DNA of 33,088 nt from an uncultured Bacteroidales bacterium (lineage in GTDB: Bacteria > Bacteroidota > Bacteroidia > Bacteroidales > Muribaculaceae): the NCBI GenBank assembly GCA_947175245.1, contig CAMWLW010000023.1:1-33088 (forward strand), in the 5' to 3' direction. The notes under the pieces were generated by a model. The model saw only the letters and a list, made by a program, of their open reading frames with translations, was not told the DNA's origin and did not search any database. The number at the start of each line of letters is the position of its first letter. Positions within the stretch are counted from its first letter, which is position 1. This document shows positions 16,874 to 25,577 of this stretch, one piece after another. The position numbers and the translations under genes are program-made.

Positions 16874-18196
16874 ATGAATAGAAAAAGTAACGAGATATCG
16901 ACATATATAATGGCTACATGGCGCCACTGGACCTTTTCACTCGGTCTGGTGTGTGTGCTTGTGGTGCTGTCGCCGTGGGTTTCACGACACTTTTTTCCAT
17001 ACATGACGTTAGGCTTCAGCGCGTTGCTGGGCATGATGATATATAACCGCCGCAACCGTGTCAACCAGGGGCTTGCCGTTCCGTTTATTGTGTGTACCAC
17101 GCTGTTGTTTGAGGGCCTGTTGCTGATGGGCTTCAACCTGACAGTACGTATTACCGATATATATGAGCTTGCCGGCAAACCTGTCAATGACGAGTTGCCG
17201 TTTATCGTGCAGCTTACATTGTCGCCGATTATGGCTGTCGTGTCGGGTCTGTTCCTGTTGCGCAAGCTGGGCCGCGGACGTTTTTTCAGGACGCGCATAG
17301 GCAGCAGCGATGTGAGCCTGATTCAACGCATGGTGTGGCAGGAGTCGCGTTACCAGACGCGTATGCTCTTTATTATTAATGTCGTGTTATCAGTTGCCGA
17401 GTGGTACTATACCTACTTCAGTTTCACATCGATAAGCATCAACAAGCCCGACATGTTCTTCTTTGTATGGCTGCCGGTCATTGTTTTCGTCCTGTCGCTG
17501 ATTTATCTTGGCTTCAGATGTATCTCGCTGTGGGCATTCTACATTCAGAACGATCCCGGCAATATGGTTAGCCCTCATCGTTCGACCATTCTGCGCTACC
17601 TTATTGTCGCTGATGACAGTTTGTATGTCAAGACATTGCAGCTTGATGTCAAGCAGGGCATGGAATCGTATATCGATACCCCTGTAAGAGTGCGTACTCA
17701 CTATAGTGACAATGTTACTGTAGGTGAGGCCAAAGACCTGTTTGAGCGTTACACAGGCATTGCATCGGGTTTCATCAAGACTCTTAAATACCTGTTTGTC
17801 GGTATCGGTCATGGCTCGGACAGCAATATAATGCACTTCCTGTGTGTGCTTAACGATGCCGCTGCTGTCGACGATTCACGTATCGCCGGCGGCAAGTGGA
17901 TGTCGCTTTATGAGCTGCGCCACCTTAACCTCAAGCACAGGTTGTCGGCCGAGATGTCGTCAGAGCTTGTCCATATCTATACCGTTGCGATGGCCTGGAA
18001 GAGCTATGATTACCACGGTAACCGCCGCTATCCTATCAAGCATTATCAGCCTACGTACCGCTTGTGTGACATATATAAATGGGATGTCGATTATGACGAT
18101 GAACATTGGCTCAAGGTGGCACGCCTCAATGCCGATAGCCCATTCTTCAAGCTGCGTCGGTTCTTTACCCGTATCATATCGCCCTCAGTGCAATGA
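16874..18196 (+). CDS. Multi-pass membrane protein with a C-terminal soluble domain, possibly Nudix-like
   Basis: A protein of 440 residues. About six hydrophobic segments lie in residues 20-220 (roughly 20-40, 43-58, 67-90, 108-130, 165-185 and 195-220). The C-terminal ~220 residues are soluble and contain GGKWMSLYELRHLNLKHRLS, which recalls the region after the Nudix box in Bacteroidales proteins (a WxSLxEL strand-turn), but no Nudix box (GX5EX7REUXEEXGU) is found. I cannot name a function. The stop overlaps the miaA start by 4 bases (ATGA at 18193-18196), so translational coupling with miaA is likely. The preceding DPP IV gene ends 15 bases upstream. Confidence 0.8.
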   Translation: MNRKSNEISTYIMATWRHWTFSLGLVCVLVVLSPWVSRHFFPYMTLGFSALLGMMIYNRRNRVNQGLAVPFIVCTTLLFEGLLLMGFNLTVRITDIYELAGKPVNDELPFIVQLTLSPIMAVVSGLFLLRKLGRGRFFRTRIGSSDVSLIQRMVWQESRYQTRMLFIINVVLSVAEWYYTYFSFTSISINKPDMFFFVWLPVIVFVLSLIYLGFRCISLWAFYIQNDPGNMVSPHRSTILRYLIVADDSLYVKTLQLDVKQGMESYIDTPVRVRTHYSDNVTVGEAKDLFERYTGIASGFIKTLKYLFVGIGHGSDSNIMHFLCVLNDAAAVDDSRIAGGKWMSLYELRHLNLKHRLSAEMSSELVHIYTVAMAWKSYDYHGNRRYPIKHYQPTYRLCDIYKWDVDYDDEHWLKVARLNADSPFFKLRRFFTRIISPSVQ

Positions 18197-19107
18197 ACAA
18201 GGCAAGGCTGATAGTAATTACCGGCCCTACAGCATCGGGAAAAACGCGTCGTGCCGTTGATGTGGCGCGCAGTATCGGTGGTGAGATTGTCAGCGCCGAC
18301 TCGCGTCAGCTGTATCGCGGTATGGATCTGGGCACAGGTAAGGATATCGAAGAGTATGGCGAGATACCTTATCACATGATTGATATAGCGCCGGCAGGTG
18401 CGAGACTCAATCTTTACACGTTCCTGCGCGACGCCAATGCGGCTATCGATGATATAACCTCGCGTGGCAAGATGCCGATATTGTGTGGCGGTACGGGAAT
18501 GTATGTCGAGGCAGTGGTCAACGGGCTGGCACTCCCCGAGGTGCCTGAAAACACTTCGCTGAGACAATCGCTTGCAGGCCGTTCGCTAACCGAGCTCACT
18601 GAAATACTCGCGTCGATGAAGCAGCTGCACAATGTCACCGATGTCGATTCCTGCAAACGGGCTATACGTGCCATCGAGATTGCAACATATTATAAGGAAC
18701 ATCCCGAGGCGGCAGTCACATGTAAGCCGAACCCCAGGCCCGATACAGTTATTATAGGCGTGAACATTGACCGCGATTCGCGGCGTGAACGCATAAGCCG
18801 TCGTCTGAGACAGCGTCTGGACGACGGTATGATCGATGAGGTCAAGGGGCTGATAGACTCGGGTGTCAGTCCCGACGATCTGATATACTATGGTCTCGAG
18901 TACAAGTATCTCACCCTGCATGTCACGGGACAACTGACACGTGACGAGATGTTTACCGGACTTGAAACGGCTATACACCAGTTTGCCAAACGTCAGATGA
19001 CGTGGTTCAGAGGCATGGAGCGTCGTGGTCTGCATATAAACTGGATTGATTGGAATGTTGGTACCGACGAGTTTGTGAACCGCGTGAAAGAAATTGCCGG
19101 CCTATGA
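18193..19107 (+). CDS. miaA: tRNA dimethylallyltransferase
   Basis: MiaA adds a dimethylallyl group from DMAPP to N6 of A37 in tRNAs that read codons starting with U; this is the first step towards ms2i6A. The protein has 304 residues, the usual size. The P-loop GPTASGKT spans residues 11-18, and the substrate-binding motif SADSRQLYRGMDLGTGK begins at residue 34. The conserved region with IGVNIDRD is near residues 190-197, and FAKRQMTWFRG lies near the C-terminus. It overlaps the upstream membrane-protein gene and the downstream secreted-protein gene by 4 bases each (ATGA at both junctions), pointing to one polycistronic transcript. Confidence 0.96.
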   Translation: MNKARLIVITGPTASGKTRRAVDVARSIGGEIVSADSRQLYRGMDLGTGKDIEEYGEIPYHMIDIAPAGARLNLYTFLRDANAAIDDITSRGKMPILCGGTGMYVEAVVNGLALPEVPENTSLRQSLAGRSLTELTEILASMKQLHNVTDVDSCKRAIRAIEIATYYKEHPEAAVTCKPNPRPDTVIIGVNIDRDSRRERISRRLRQRLDDGMIDEVKGLIDSGVSPDDLIYYGLEYKYLTLHVTGQLTRDEMFTGLETAIHQFAKRQMTWFRGMERRGLHINWIDWNVGTDEFVNRVKEIAGL

Positions 19108-20051
19108 ATAAACTGTCGGCTCTGATATTGGTGTTTGTGACCTCGTGTTTTGTCTCGGTGGCCGAGACCCGTGTTGCGCGCCGGTGGTATGACAGTCAGA
19201 TTGTCGACAACGGTACGCTCGACTGCGTGGTTGGGGCAGGCGTTTCACGGCTCACAGTCGAGGCGCGTGCTGCAATGCATGGTGTCAAAGAGTCGAAAGG
19301 TGTCAGTCCTCAGTCATGGGGTATTGAACTTGTCATGGCCGACGGCACAAGTTGTGATATAACTGTGGGGTGGGGGAACACGATGTTCGGTGACTTTACC
19401 GATGAACGATATTTGTCAGTGTCAGGGCTTGATGAAAAGTCGGTCGCGCGATTTACCAAAAATGTAAATACTCACGACGGTTTCAATACGCTAATAGTTG
19501 AATTTAGCGATTTGGCAGGATGTGTGTATGTAGGTGATGATTTTTTGAATTATGCCGGCAACGTGACGTTGCAGTCGCCTGTAGTTGAGGTTAAGCTGAT
19601 ATCTCATGGCAAGTTGGAGCTTCAGAGCATGTGTGTGGAAAGTGGGACGCCTGTCAGTCTTGATTCAGGTCTTGATGATGAGGCGCTTGCCGAGGCTTCA
19701 CGGCCGGGACAGACGGCGCCGCTCGGTGTATGGCATTATTTTGACCGTGACAACGACGCATCATACGCTCAGCCGGGCGGAGATTATGACTTGCTGGTGG
19801 TAAATGACCCGGAGTGTGACGGATGTTTTCTGATATTATACTTTGATGGTGCGCGTGTCAATGCGAGTCAATGGCACCGGGGCATGATAAAAGGTGTGCT
19901 CACTCCAACCCCGTTTAAAGGCCGGTATGAGCTTAAATGGTATGACGCCGGTATGGAGCCTGTCGACGATGAGTGTCACGCGTCAGTCGATGACAATATA
20001 CTCACTGTACATTTTCCCCTGCATCATTCCCAGCTGAGATATTGTCGCTGA
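19104..20051 (+). CDS. Secreted or lipoprotein of unknown function
   Basis: A protein of 315 residues starting MNKLSALILVFVTSCFVSVAE. The start at 19104 overlaps the miaA stop by 4 bases; a longer in-frame start at 19050 lies inside miaA and would spoil the signal peptide, so I reject it. VTSC at residues 12-15 fits a lipobox, but cleavage after SVA by signal peptidase I is equally plausible. The mature part is rich in beta-strand residues with repeated Asp/Gly turns, and near the C-terminus has PGGDYDLLVVND and GCFLILYFDG. I recognise no domain, though similar hypothetical proteins occur in Bacteroidales. Its 3' end overlaps the opposite-strand PepSY-like gene by 69 bases. Confidence 0.75.
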   Translation: MNKLSALILVFVTSCFVSVAETRVARRWYDSQIVDNGTLDCVVGAGVSRLTVEARAAMHGVKESKGVSPQSWGIELVMADGTSCDITVGWGNTMFGDFTDERYLSVSGLDEKSVARFTKNVNTHDGFNTLIVEFSDLAGCVYVGDDFLNYAGNVTLQSPVVEVKLISHGKLELQSMCVESGTPVSLDSGLDDEALAEASRPGQTAPLGVWHYFDRDNDASYAQPGGDYDLLVVNDPECDGCFLILYFDGARVNASQWHRGMIKGVLTPTPFKGRYELKWYDAGMEPVDDECHASVDDNILTVHFPLHHSQLRYCR

Positions 20052-20486
20052 GTCGTTCGGCCTGTCGGGGGTGACGGTTCCCGAGTCGATGGAGTATGTT
20101 ACCGAGTAATCAAGCAGGGCTACTTTGTAATCAAATTTGTCACGTGTTACCGAGTAAACCTGGTTGGTGAGCGACAAATCCTGCAGATAGGCGTATAGCG
20201 CCGGCGGCAGTTGGTCGAACATGAATATCTCGGGGAGCGTGTTGCCGTATCCGTTGACCGATGTCCATGAGTAGTCCTGATCAAATGTGATTGCAGTGCT
20301 GTTGTGTAACTTGACATGGTAGCCATCTTCGGTATGGGTACATTCGCTCACATTCTGGAGCGGAAAATACTCGTTGAGGAAGCGCGCCACGGGCTGGGGT
20401 ACATCGGCCCAATCATTTGATTCACATGCAGTCATTCCGACAATGGCCGACAGGAAGATGATAAATCGAGTAATATGTTTCTTCAT
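19983..20486 (-). CDS. PepSY-like lipoprotein
   Basis: A protein of 167 residues. The N-terminus MKKHITRFIIFLSAIVGMTACES is a lipoprotein signal with the lipidated Cys at residue 21, followed by acidic residues typical of surface-exported Bacteroidota lipoproteins. The mature domain carries features of the PepSY-like (DUF2874) family: repeated short alpha/beta units with FDQDYSWTSVNGYG and LPPALYAYL. Such proteins are small periplasmic or surface proteins, sometimes thought to modulate proteases. The domain call is moderate. The last 69 bases overlap the end of the plus-strand gene, so the two transcripts converge with no intergenic gap. The upstream region holds a 9-bp inverted repeat. Confidence 0.78.
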   Translation of the reverse strand: MKKHITRFIIFLSAIVGMTACESNDWADVPQPVARFLNEYFPLQNVSECTHTEDGYHVKLHNSTAITFDQDYSWTSVNGYGNTLPEIFMFDQLPPALYAYLQDLSLTNQVYSVTRDKFDYKVALLDYSVTYSIDSGTVTPDRPNDSATISQLGMMQGKMYSEYIVID

Positions 20487-20497
20487 AGTGTGTTTTA

Positions 20498-20527
20498 GTT
20501 ACTAAATATGTATTATACTTTAGTAAC
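20498..20527. repeat. 9-bp inverted repeat upstream of the PepSY-like gene
   Basis: GTTACTAAA (20498-20506) and TTTAGTAAC (20519-20527) form a perfect inverted repeat separated by 12 AT-rich bases, 12-41 bases upstream of the ATG at 20486. It may be a protein operator or a weak terminator hairpin of the preceding solute-binding gene. The AT-only loop and low stem GC favour an operator-like site, but this is inference. Confidence 0.5.
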
Positions 20528-20563
20528 AATTATAGTGCAGCAAAGTTTTGTGGAAGCAAGGTT

Positions 20564-21382
20564 TTATTTGAGGTAGCGCTCGGTGAGACGTTGCTCAAGG
20601 TCGCTGCCGCGAAAGTCGTCAATCCATAGATTGAGCGTGTCACACAGTGTACTGTCGGCACGATTCAGTAGCCAGGACTGGAACTGATTGAGTGATATTT
20701 CGACCGACGAGTCGAGGTCGGGATAGTCTTTCTTGATAATTTCGGCCAGCCGGCGGTTGACTATGGCATTGGGTAACTCGCCTATGGCCACCATGATTAT
20801 GAGTTGTTCAGCACCATATTCGTTGCTCTCGTCGATGTAGATTGTATCGCCGAGCTCGCGGGTGAGGTGTTGCAGGCGTGTCTTGAAGGGTGTGTGGCAC
20901 GGTACGTGAATTGTATCGCCGATCAGGTCAAATTGTGTCGGGTATCGGAGGTTGCCGGCGCTGTCGGCCAACTGGACGAGTACCTGACGGTCAATGAGCA
21001 CGGGGCGGGTGGTCAGGAAGCGTTCGCGTATGAGGCTGTTGACGGGTATGTCACCGATTACAACGTCATAGCGGCCGTCGTCGAGCTTATCGAGCGCGCT
21101 CTCGAGGTGAGTGAATGCGTCGATTTTGAGTGGGCGTCCGTGACGTTTGGCGAGTTCGCGTACCATGTCATAGTAGAAGCCCGACAGTGTATCGGCGCGG
21201 GTTGACAGTCCGAGAGGCGAAATTTCGATGGCGACATTGAGCGTATCGCCGGTAGCACGGCTGTCGTTAACGTGCCATGTGGCTCCCGAGCAGTTGCGTA
21301 ACATCATCATTGCCGCCACGACGGCAAGCAGTAACAGCATGTACAGCGTCAGTGTACCACGTTTCAGCTCGGGGTGCTTCAT
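20564..21382 (-). CDS. Periplasmic solute-binding (SBP family 3-like) protein
   Basis: A protein of 272 residues. The chosen ATG at 21382 follows the upstream stop by 2 bases. A TTG two codons earlier is also in frame. Residues 12-28 are a hydrophobic anchor or signal (LTLYMLLLLAVVAAMMML). Residues 48-270 look like a type-2 periplasmic binding fold of SBP family 3, with GFYYDMVRELAKRHG, the DGRYDVVIGD hinge and SLNQFQSWLLNR near the end. The same fold forms the N-terminal half of MltF-type lytic transglycosylases, but no transglycosylase domain is attached and no ABC permease is nearby. It directly follows the porin gene, so both may share a transcript. The ligand is unknown. Confidence 0.82.
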   Translation of the reverse strand: MKHPELKRGTLTLYMLLLLAVVAAMMMLRNCSGATWHVNDSRATGDTLNVAIEISPLGLSTRADTLSGFYYDMVRELAKRHGRPLKIDAFTHLESALDKLDDGRYDVVIGDIPVNSLIRERFLTTRPVLIDRQVLVQLADSAGNLRYPTQFDLIGDTIHVPCHTPFKTRLQHLTRELGDTIYIDESNEYGAEQLIIMVAIGELPNAIVNRRLAEIIKKDYPDLDSSVEISLNQFQSWLLNRADSTLCDTLNLWIDDFRGSDLEQRLTERYLK

Positions 21383-21384
21383 AA

Positions 21385-23367
21385 TCAATTGGTGAAGTCA
21401 ACCGACAGTCCCATCTGGAAGCGGCGCGGATTAAGGGGATAATGGGGCATCGAGAAATAGTTGTCGCCGGTGAGGCCCTGATTTATGTGCGACATCATGA
21501 TGAAGAAACGGGTCTTGCTGAGCTTGAAGTTGAAGTAGAGGTTGACAAACGGATAGTTGCCGCACTCGATCTCGCGCTGGTTATAGAATGTCATGGTGGC
21601 GGGCTGGTACCCTACAGCCTTGTATTTAGTGTAGTAGTCACAGTCGACGCCCATCTGGACGAACAGTGTAGCAATCTTGAACTTGAGGTACAGATTGGAG
21701 TAGATCGAGAGTGACGGCAGCGGAATAACTTCGTCGTTTGATGTCGTCTGGTAAGTGATACGGTTCTCCCAGTTCAGGGCTCTGAATCGGAAGTTCTGAT
21801 GAAGCCGTGCCGTGAATACCTGCACATTGCCTCCGAACTGTGTCGGCAGACAGTGCTCGTTGAAGTAGATGTGATTCTGGACGTTCTCGATGCCTACCGA
21901 CAGGAAGGTATTTGTGTGGGGTATGTTGAGCATACCGCCGACGCTGTATCGGCGCGTTTTTGAAAATTCATTGTGCCAAATGAAGTGGTTGCTGACATAA
22001 TTTTCCATCAGGTACTCGGGCGATGTGTTATAAAATGCTCCGTAAGCACTGACGGTCACTGTGTCACCGAACAGCTTCAGGCGTGTGTCAACATTGCCGT
22101 GTGCTTTAACCTCGCCTATGGCGCGGCCTAACAGTCCTATCTCGGCAGTGGCTTGGTAGTTGAGCAGTGTCCCTTGCTGTTTGATGAGCTGTGCACCTGC
22201 CCACAGGTAATTCTCTCTAGCCTTGGGCGCCAGTTTGGCTTCAAGGGGATATGGCTCGACGCCTTCAGGTAATTCGGCATCAATGGCGAGGCTGTCAGGT
22301 GTCTGAGTGTATGAGCGTATCTCGTGAGTGAGGAACGCCGAGAGTCCGGCTTTGGCATATTTGTTGAAGCCTTCCATCAGTGAGATGGCAACGGTGTTGC
22401 GCAACTGCCAGTAACGGGTGTTATCGTAGGTCTCTCCGCGCGACAGGTAAGTGTGCTCCCAGAAGTCGGCATCGTTGGCTGCCGATGTGTTGATAAATTC
22501 GTGGCTGTTCTGATTGTATTTCAGAGTCCAGGTGAATGCAGTGACGGGAATATACTCGCGCGATACAATCGAGTCCTCATACTCTTCGTGGTATTCTTCT
22601 TTCCAGAAACCGATTTTATATTTGTGGTTCATCCACAGTTCGCCGCCCTTGACGCGGTTGTGTGCCGCCGTCAGGTTGGTAGGTATAGTCTTTGTATCGA
22701 CACTCGTCGTTCCGCCCTGCACCTCGGCCGGGTCGGTGATATAACGGTCGTCCTCGATACCGCCATTCTCCTTATTGACGCTGTTGTAATGGTTATAGTA
22801 GCCCTGAAATTCGTATCGGTCACCAATATATGAGCCCGAGAAGCCCCAAATAAAGTTTTTGGCAGCCTGATAGTTGTAACTGCCCTTAGAATAGAGGTAG
22901 TCGAGTTTCGCGCCGATCTGGGCCCGCTTGTTGATATTGCCCGAGAAGTCGCCGCGCAGACGATCCTGTGTAGTCTCGCGGCTGCCGCCCGTAGCGTATG
23001 ACAGCAGGGTCATAGGGATGCGGGTGTTGTAAAACCGCATTGTTTTTTCGTTCGGAATCCATGCACTGAGGGCGTCGCGAAAGAAGAACGCACTCATAGG
23101 CTCGCGGTCTGTGAAAATCAGATTATACCCCTCGGCACCGAAGTTACCTGTACATGCCCACGCGTCACTCACCTCGCTTGGTACAAACTCCTGAGCATAG
23201 TTGGTGTGCAGAGTGTCGAGCGTGGCTTCGACACGGGTTCCGAGCGGCTGCAACACACGCCACGCGTCCGATTGCTGTACGATGGTCGAGTCGGCCTGTG
23301 CGCCGTGAGCAGCCGAGACTGCTGCCACACCTAATATAATAGATAATATGTGTCTAAATCTTGTCAT
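21385..23367 (-). CDS. Putative outer-membrane porin (Bacteroidota Porin_10 type)
   Basis: A protein of 660 residues from the ATG at 23367, which gives a good signal peptide (MTRFRHILSIILGVAAVSAAHG). An upstream in-frame start at 23460 adds 31 unlike residues. The mature protein is rich in alternating aromatic and polar strands with Tyr/Trp/Asn turns, and ends SVDFTN with a C-terminal aromatic pattern. It resembles the large putative porin family of Bacteroidota (pfam Porin_10). Near the N-terminus, AFFFRDALSAWIP and FYNTRIPMT are recognisable. It should form a beta-barrel in the outer membrane. The substrate is unknown. The solute-binding gene follows after 2 bases. A TATCTTTG box sits directly before the start. 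Confidence 0.87.
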   Translation of the reverse strand: MTRFRHILSIILGVAAVSAAHGAQADSTIVQQSDAWRVLQPLGTRVEATLDTLHTNYAQEFVPSEVSDAWACTGNFGAEGYNLIFTDREPMSAFFFRDALSAWIPNEKTMRFYNTRIPMTLLSYATGGSRETTQDRLRGDFSGNINKRAQIGAKLDYLYSKGSYNYQAAKNFIWGFSGSYIGDRYEFQGYYNHYNSVNKENGGIEDDRYITDPAEVQGGTTSVDTKTIPTNLTAAHNRVKGGELWMNHKYKIGFWKEEYHEEYEDSIVSREYIPVTAFTWTLKYNQNSHEFINTSAANDADFWEHTYLSRGETYDNTRYWQLRNTVAISLMEGFNKYAKAGLSAFLTHEIRSYTQTPDSLAIDAELPEGVEPYPLEAKLAPKARENYLWAGAQLIKQQGTLLNYQATAEIGLLGRAIGEVKAHGNVDTRLKLFGDTVTVSAYGAFYNTSPEYLMENYVSNHFIWHNEFSKTRRYSVGGMLNIPHTNTFLSVGIENVQNHIYFNEHCLPTQFGGNVQVFTARLHQNFRFRALNWENRITYQTTSNDEVIPLPSLSIYSNLYLKFKIATLFVQMGVDCDYYTKYKAVGYQPATMTFYNQREIECGNYPFVNLYFNFKLSKTRFFIMMSHINQGLTGDNYFSMPHYPLNPRRFQMGLSVDFTN

Positions 23368-23376
23368 ATCAAGCAA

Positions 23377-23384
23377 CAAAGATA
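23377..23384 (-). promoter_or_regulatory. -7 box immediately before the porin start
   Basis: On the minus strand TATCTTTG ends 9 bases before the ATG at 23367, predicting a leader of only about 5 bases. A clear -33 TTTG at 20 bases is absent. Confidence 0.55.
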
Positions 23385-23460
23385 GTGAATAATCGCGTAA
23401 AACAGGCCGGCATGGACACAAATATTGGAGCCGAGACATAAAAAAGAGAAGGAACACCAT

Positions 23461-23675
23461 GCAGGTCGCTCCTCCTCTCGCGTTTCAACTATTTATTTAT
23501 GAGAGCCTTAATACATAGTATCACTACCTTGCATTAAGGACGAGGGATGTAATTTAAAATACACTAATATAACAAGCGAGCCATCTCTATGGATGGCCCT
23601 CTTATAGCTAAAAGTGTTTAAAACTAAGCCAATTTACTGTTAAATTACCGATGAGACCGATGGTAGCCCCGGCAG
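23461..23675. other. Gap between recQ and the porin with two imperfect hairpins
   Basis: This gap has no convincing gene. It holds two imperfect hairpins. One is at 23506-23539 (12 of 15 pairs, 4-base loop). The other is at 23572-23605 (14-bp arms with one mismatch and two G-U pairs on the minus strand, 6-base loop), about 70 bases beyond the recQ stop. The second could end recQ transcription, but neither is followed by a strong U-tract on the minus strand. Confidence 0.45.
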
Positions 23676-25577
23676 TTATCGGCTGCGCGAGACAGTGCCG
23701 TCTGAGAGGACGGCCTCATTGATGTCGCACAGGGTACGTACGGCATCGATGACGTCATCGGGCCGACGATTGGTGAGGGCAATTAGCCTGTTGATGGCAA
23801 TAGGTGATTCCATGCTGAGAATAAAACGTACGGCTTCGAGAGTCGATTGTTCCTGCATAGTCTTGTCGCGTAGTTGTGCGCGGCAGTAGTCACACTTGCC
23901 GCATCCCCCGGTCGGTGTCTCTCCAAAGTAATGCAGCAATCGGTTGACGCGGCAGCCATCGTCACCGAATGCAAATGATGCCATAGCGTCGAGCCGTCGT
24001 TTCATGCCGTCGCGCCGTGTCTCGTATATGCTTATGGGTATAGTGACATGACGTGTGTCGACGCGCGAAGCGGTGAGGAGCATCATTGGGTTGCTGGTGC
24101 GTGGCACGTAGTGAATGACGTGCATGCGTGCCAGTTGCAGCAACGACTCGTAGGTGGCCTGCTCGGTGAGCGAGGCACGCGCGGCGATGACACTTTCAGA
24201 GATGTATTCGTAGTCGGCAAACAGGCCCGTGTAGCTGCGCAGCAGTGTGCGTAACACCTTGTCGGTGTCGGCCGACAGTCGCAGGTTGTAGAGTTCGTCG
24301 CGTGTCATGACGATCATGACGCGTGAGCGCGAGTTATAGTCCTCGATATAGTCGAGGTAGCCCGAATTGGAGAGCAGTGATAGTGCCGACCGGGCCTGAG
24401 TGGGCTGGAGTTTATACCGCTCGCAGAACAGCTTGAAATTGAACTCGTGCAGAGTCTCGTAGCCGTCGCCGATGGCTATGTTAAGGAACACACATGCCTT
24501 GGTGTATATGTCGCGGACGTAGTCGCGGGGCGGAAATGCGTCGCTCAGCCGTCGTGTCATGACGGCGCGGTCAGATTTTGATACGAGCAACACGGCGAAC
24601 GATTCGCGTCCGTCACGTCCGGCGCGTCCTGCCTCCTGATAGTATTCCTCGAGCGACGGCGGCAGGTCGTGGTGGATGACGAGGCGCACATCGGGCTTGT
24701 CTATCCCCATGCCGAACGCATTGGTGGCGACGATAACGCGTGTAGTATTGTTTTTCCAGTTGTTCTGGCGTTCGGTTTTCTGCTCGGGTGTGAGGCCTGC
24801 ATGATATCCCTCGGCATTGATACCTGCGGCTGTGAGTACACGGGCCAGCTCAAGTGTGCGGCGGCGCGAGCGCACGTAGACTATAGCTGTACCGGGAACT
24901 TTCGATATTATTTCAATCATCTTGGCCTCCTTGTTCTCGGTGTGACGTACAAGGTAGGATATGTTGTTGCGAGAGAAGCTGAGCCTGAAGATGTTGTCGC
25001 GCGATACAAATTTCAGCCTGTCAGTGATGTCGGTGACAACCTCGGGTGTGGCCGAGGCTGTGAGGGCGAGTATGGGAGCTTTGGGCTTGACCTGCCTTAT
25101 GCGCTCTATATTCAGGTAGCTTGGGCGGAAGTCATAGCCCCACTGCGATATACAGTGAGCCTCATCAACGACAATGAGCGAGATGTCGAGATTGCGCACA
25201 AAGGAGATGAAGCGTTCGTTCTGAAGTTTCTCGGGCGAGACGTACAACAGCTTGACGGCGCCACCTTCGATATGGTTCAGGGCGACGTTGTTTTCCCTAT
25301 GTGTCAGGCCCGAATGAAGTGCTATCGCTTTGATGCCACGTGCGCGCAAGTTGTCGACCTGGTCTTTCATGAGCGAGATGAGTGGCGTCACAACAATGGT
25401 GATGCCCGGCAGCATGAGTGCAGGTACCTGGAATGTTATCGATTTGCCACCGCCTGTCGGCATGAGTCCGAGCGTGTCACGCCCTGACATGACCGAGTCG
25501 ATAATCTCTTCTTGGCACTCGCGGAATGAGTCATACCCCCAGTGCTCACGGAGCACTCTGCGCGCCTCGCTGCTCAT
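23676..25577 (-). CDS. recQ: RecQ-family ATP-dependent DNA helicase
   Basis: A 3'-5' DNA helicase of 633 residues for recombination and repair. The Q-motif region WGYDSFRECQEE (13-24) and the Walker A TGGGKS (41-46) are visible, as is the DEAH box VVDEAHCISQWG (residues 136-147). Motif VI near residue 330 reads QEAGRAGRDG. The zinc-binding cysteines are seen in GCRVNRLLHYFGE and CGKCDYC. The C-terminal ~55 residues are short and I see no HRDC domain, so this is a short RecQ as found in many Bacteroidota. The ATG overlaps the recJ stop by 4 bases (TCAT on the plus strand, 25574-25577), so recJ and recQ are probably translationally coupled. Both enzymes handle single-stranded DNA ends. Confidence 0.96.
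   Translation of the reverse strand: MSSEARRVLREHWGYDSFRECQEEIIDSVMSGRDTLGLMPTGGGKSITFQVPALMLPGITIVVTPLISLMKDQVDNLRARGIKAIALHSGLTHRENNVALNHIEGGAVKLLYVSPEKLQNERFISFVRNLDISLIVVDEAHCISQWGYDFRPSYLNIERIRQVKPKAPILALTASATPEVVTDITDRLKFVSRDNIFRLSFSRNNISYLVRHTENKEAKMIEIISKVPGTAIVYVRSRRRTLELARVLTAAGINAEGYHAGLTPEQKTERQNNWKNNTTRVIVATNAFGMGIDKPDVRLVIHHDLPPSLEEYYQEAGRAGRDGRESFAVLLVSKSDRAVMTRRLSDAFPPRDYVRDIYTKACVFLNIAIGDGYETLHEFNFKLFCERYKLQPTQARSALSLLSNSGYLDYIEDYNSRSRVMIVMTRDELYNLRLSADTDKVLRTLLRSYTGLFADYEYISESVIAARASLTEQATYESLLQLARMHVIHYVPRTSNPMMLLTASRVDTRHVTIPISIYETRRDGMKRRLDAMASFAFGDDGCRVNRLLHYFGETPTGGCGKCDYCRAQLRDKTMQEQSTLEAVRFILSMESPIAINRLIALTNRRPDDVIDAVRTLCDINEAVLSDGTVSRSR

Noticed and set aside
19050-19103. 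A longer start for the secreted hypothetical inside miaA
   Set aside because: It would put a charged stretch before the signal peptide; the 4-base overlap start at 19104 is better.
24669-25487. A 272-codon plus-strand open frame opposite recQ
   Set aside because: It is antisense to the helicase motifs, with no domain features and no promoter.
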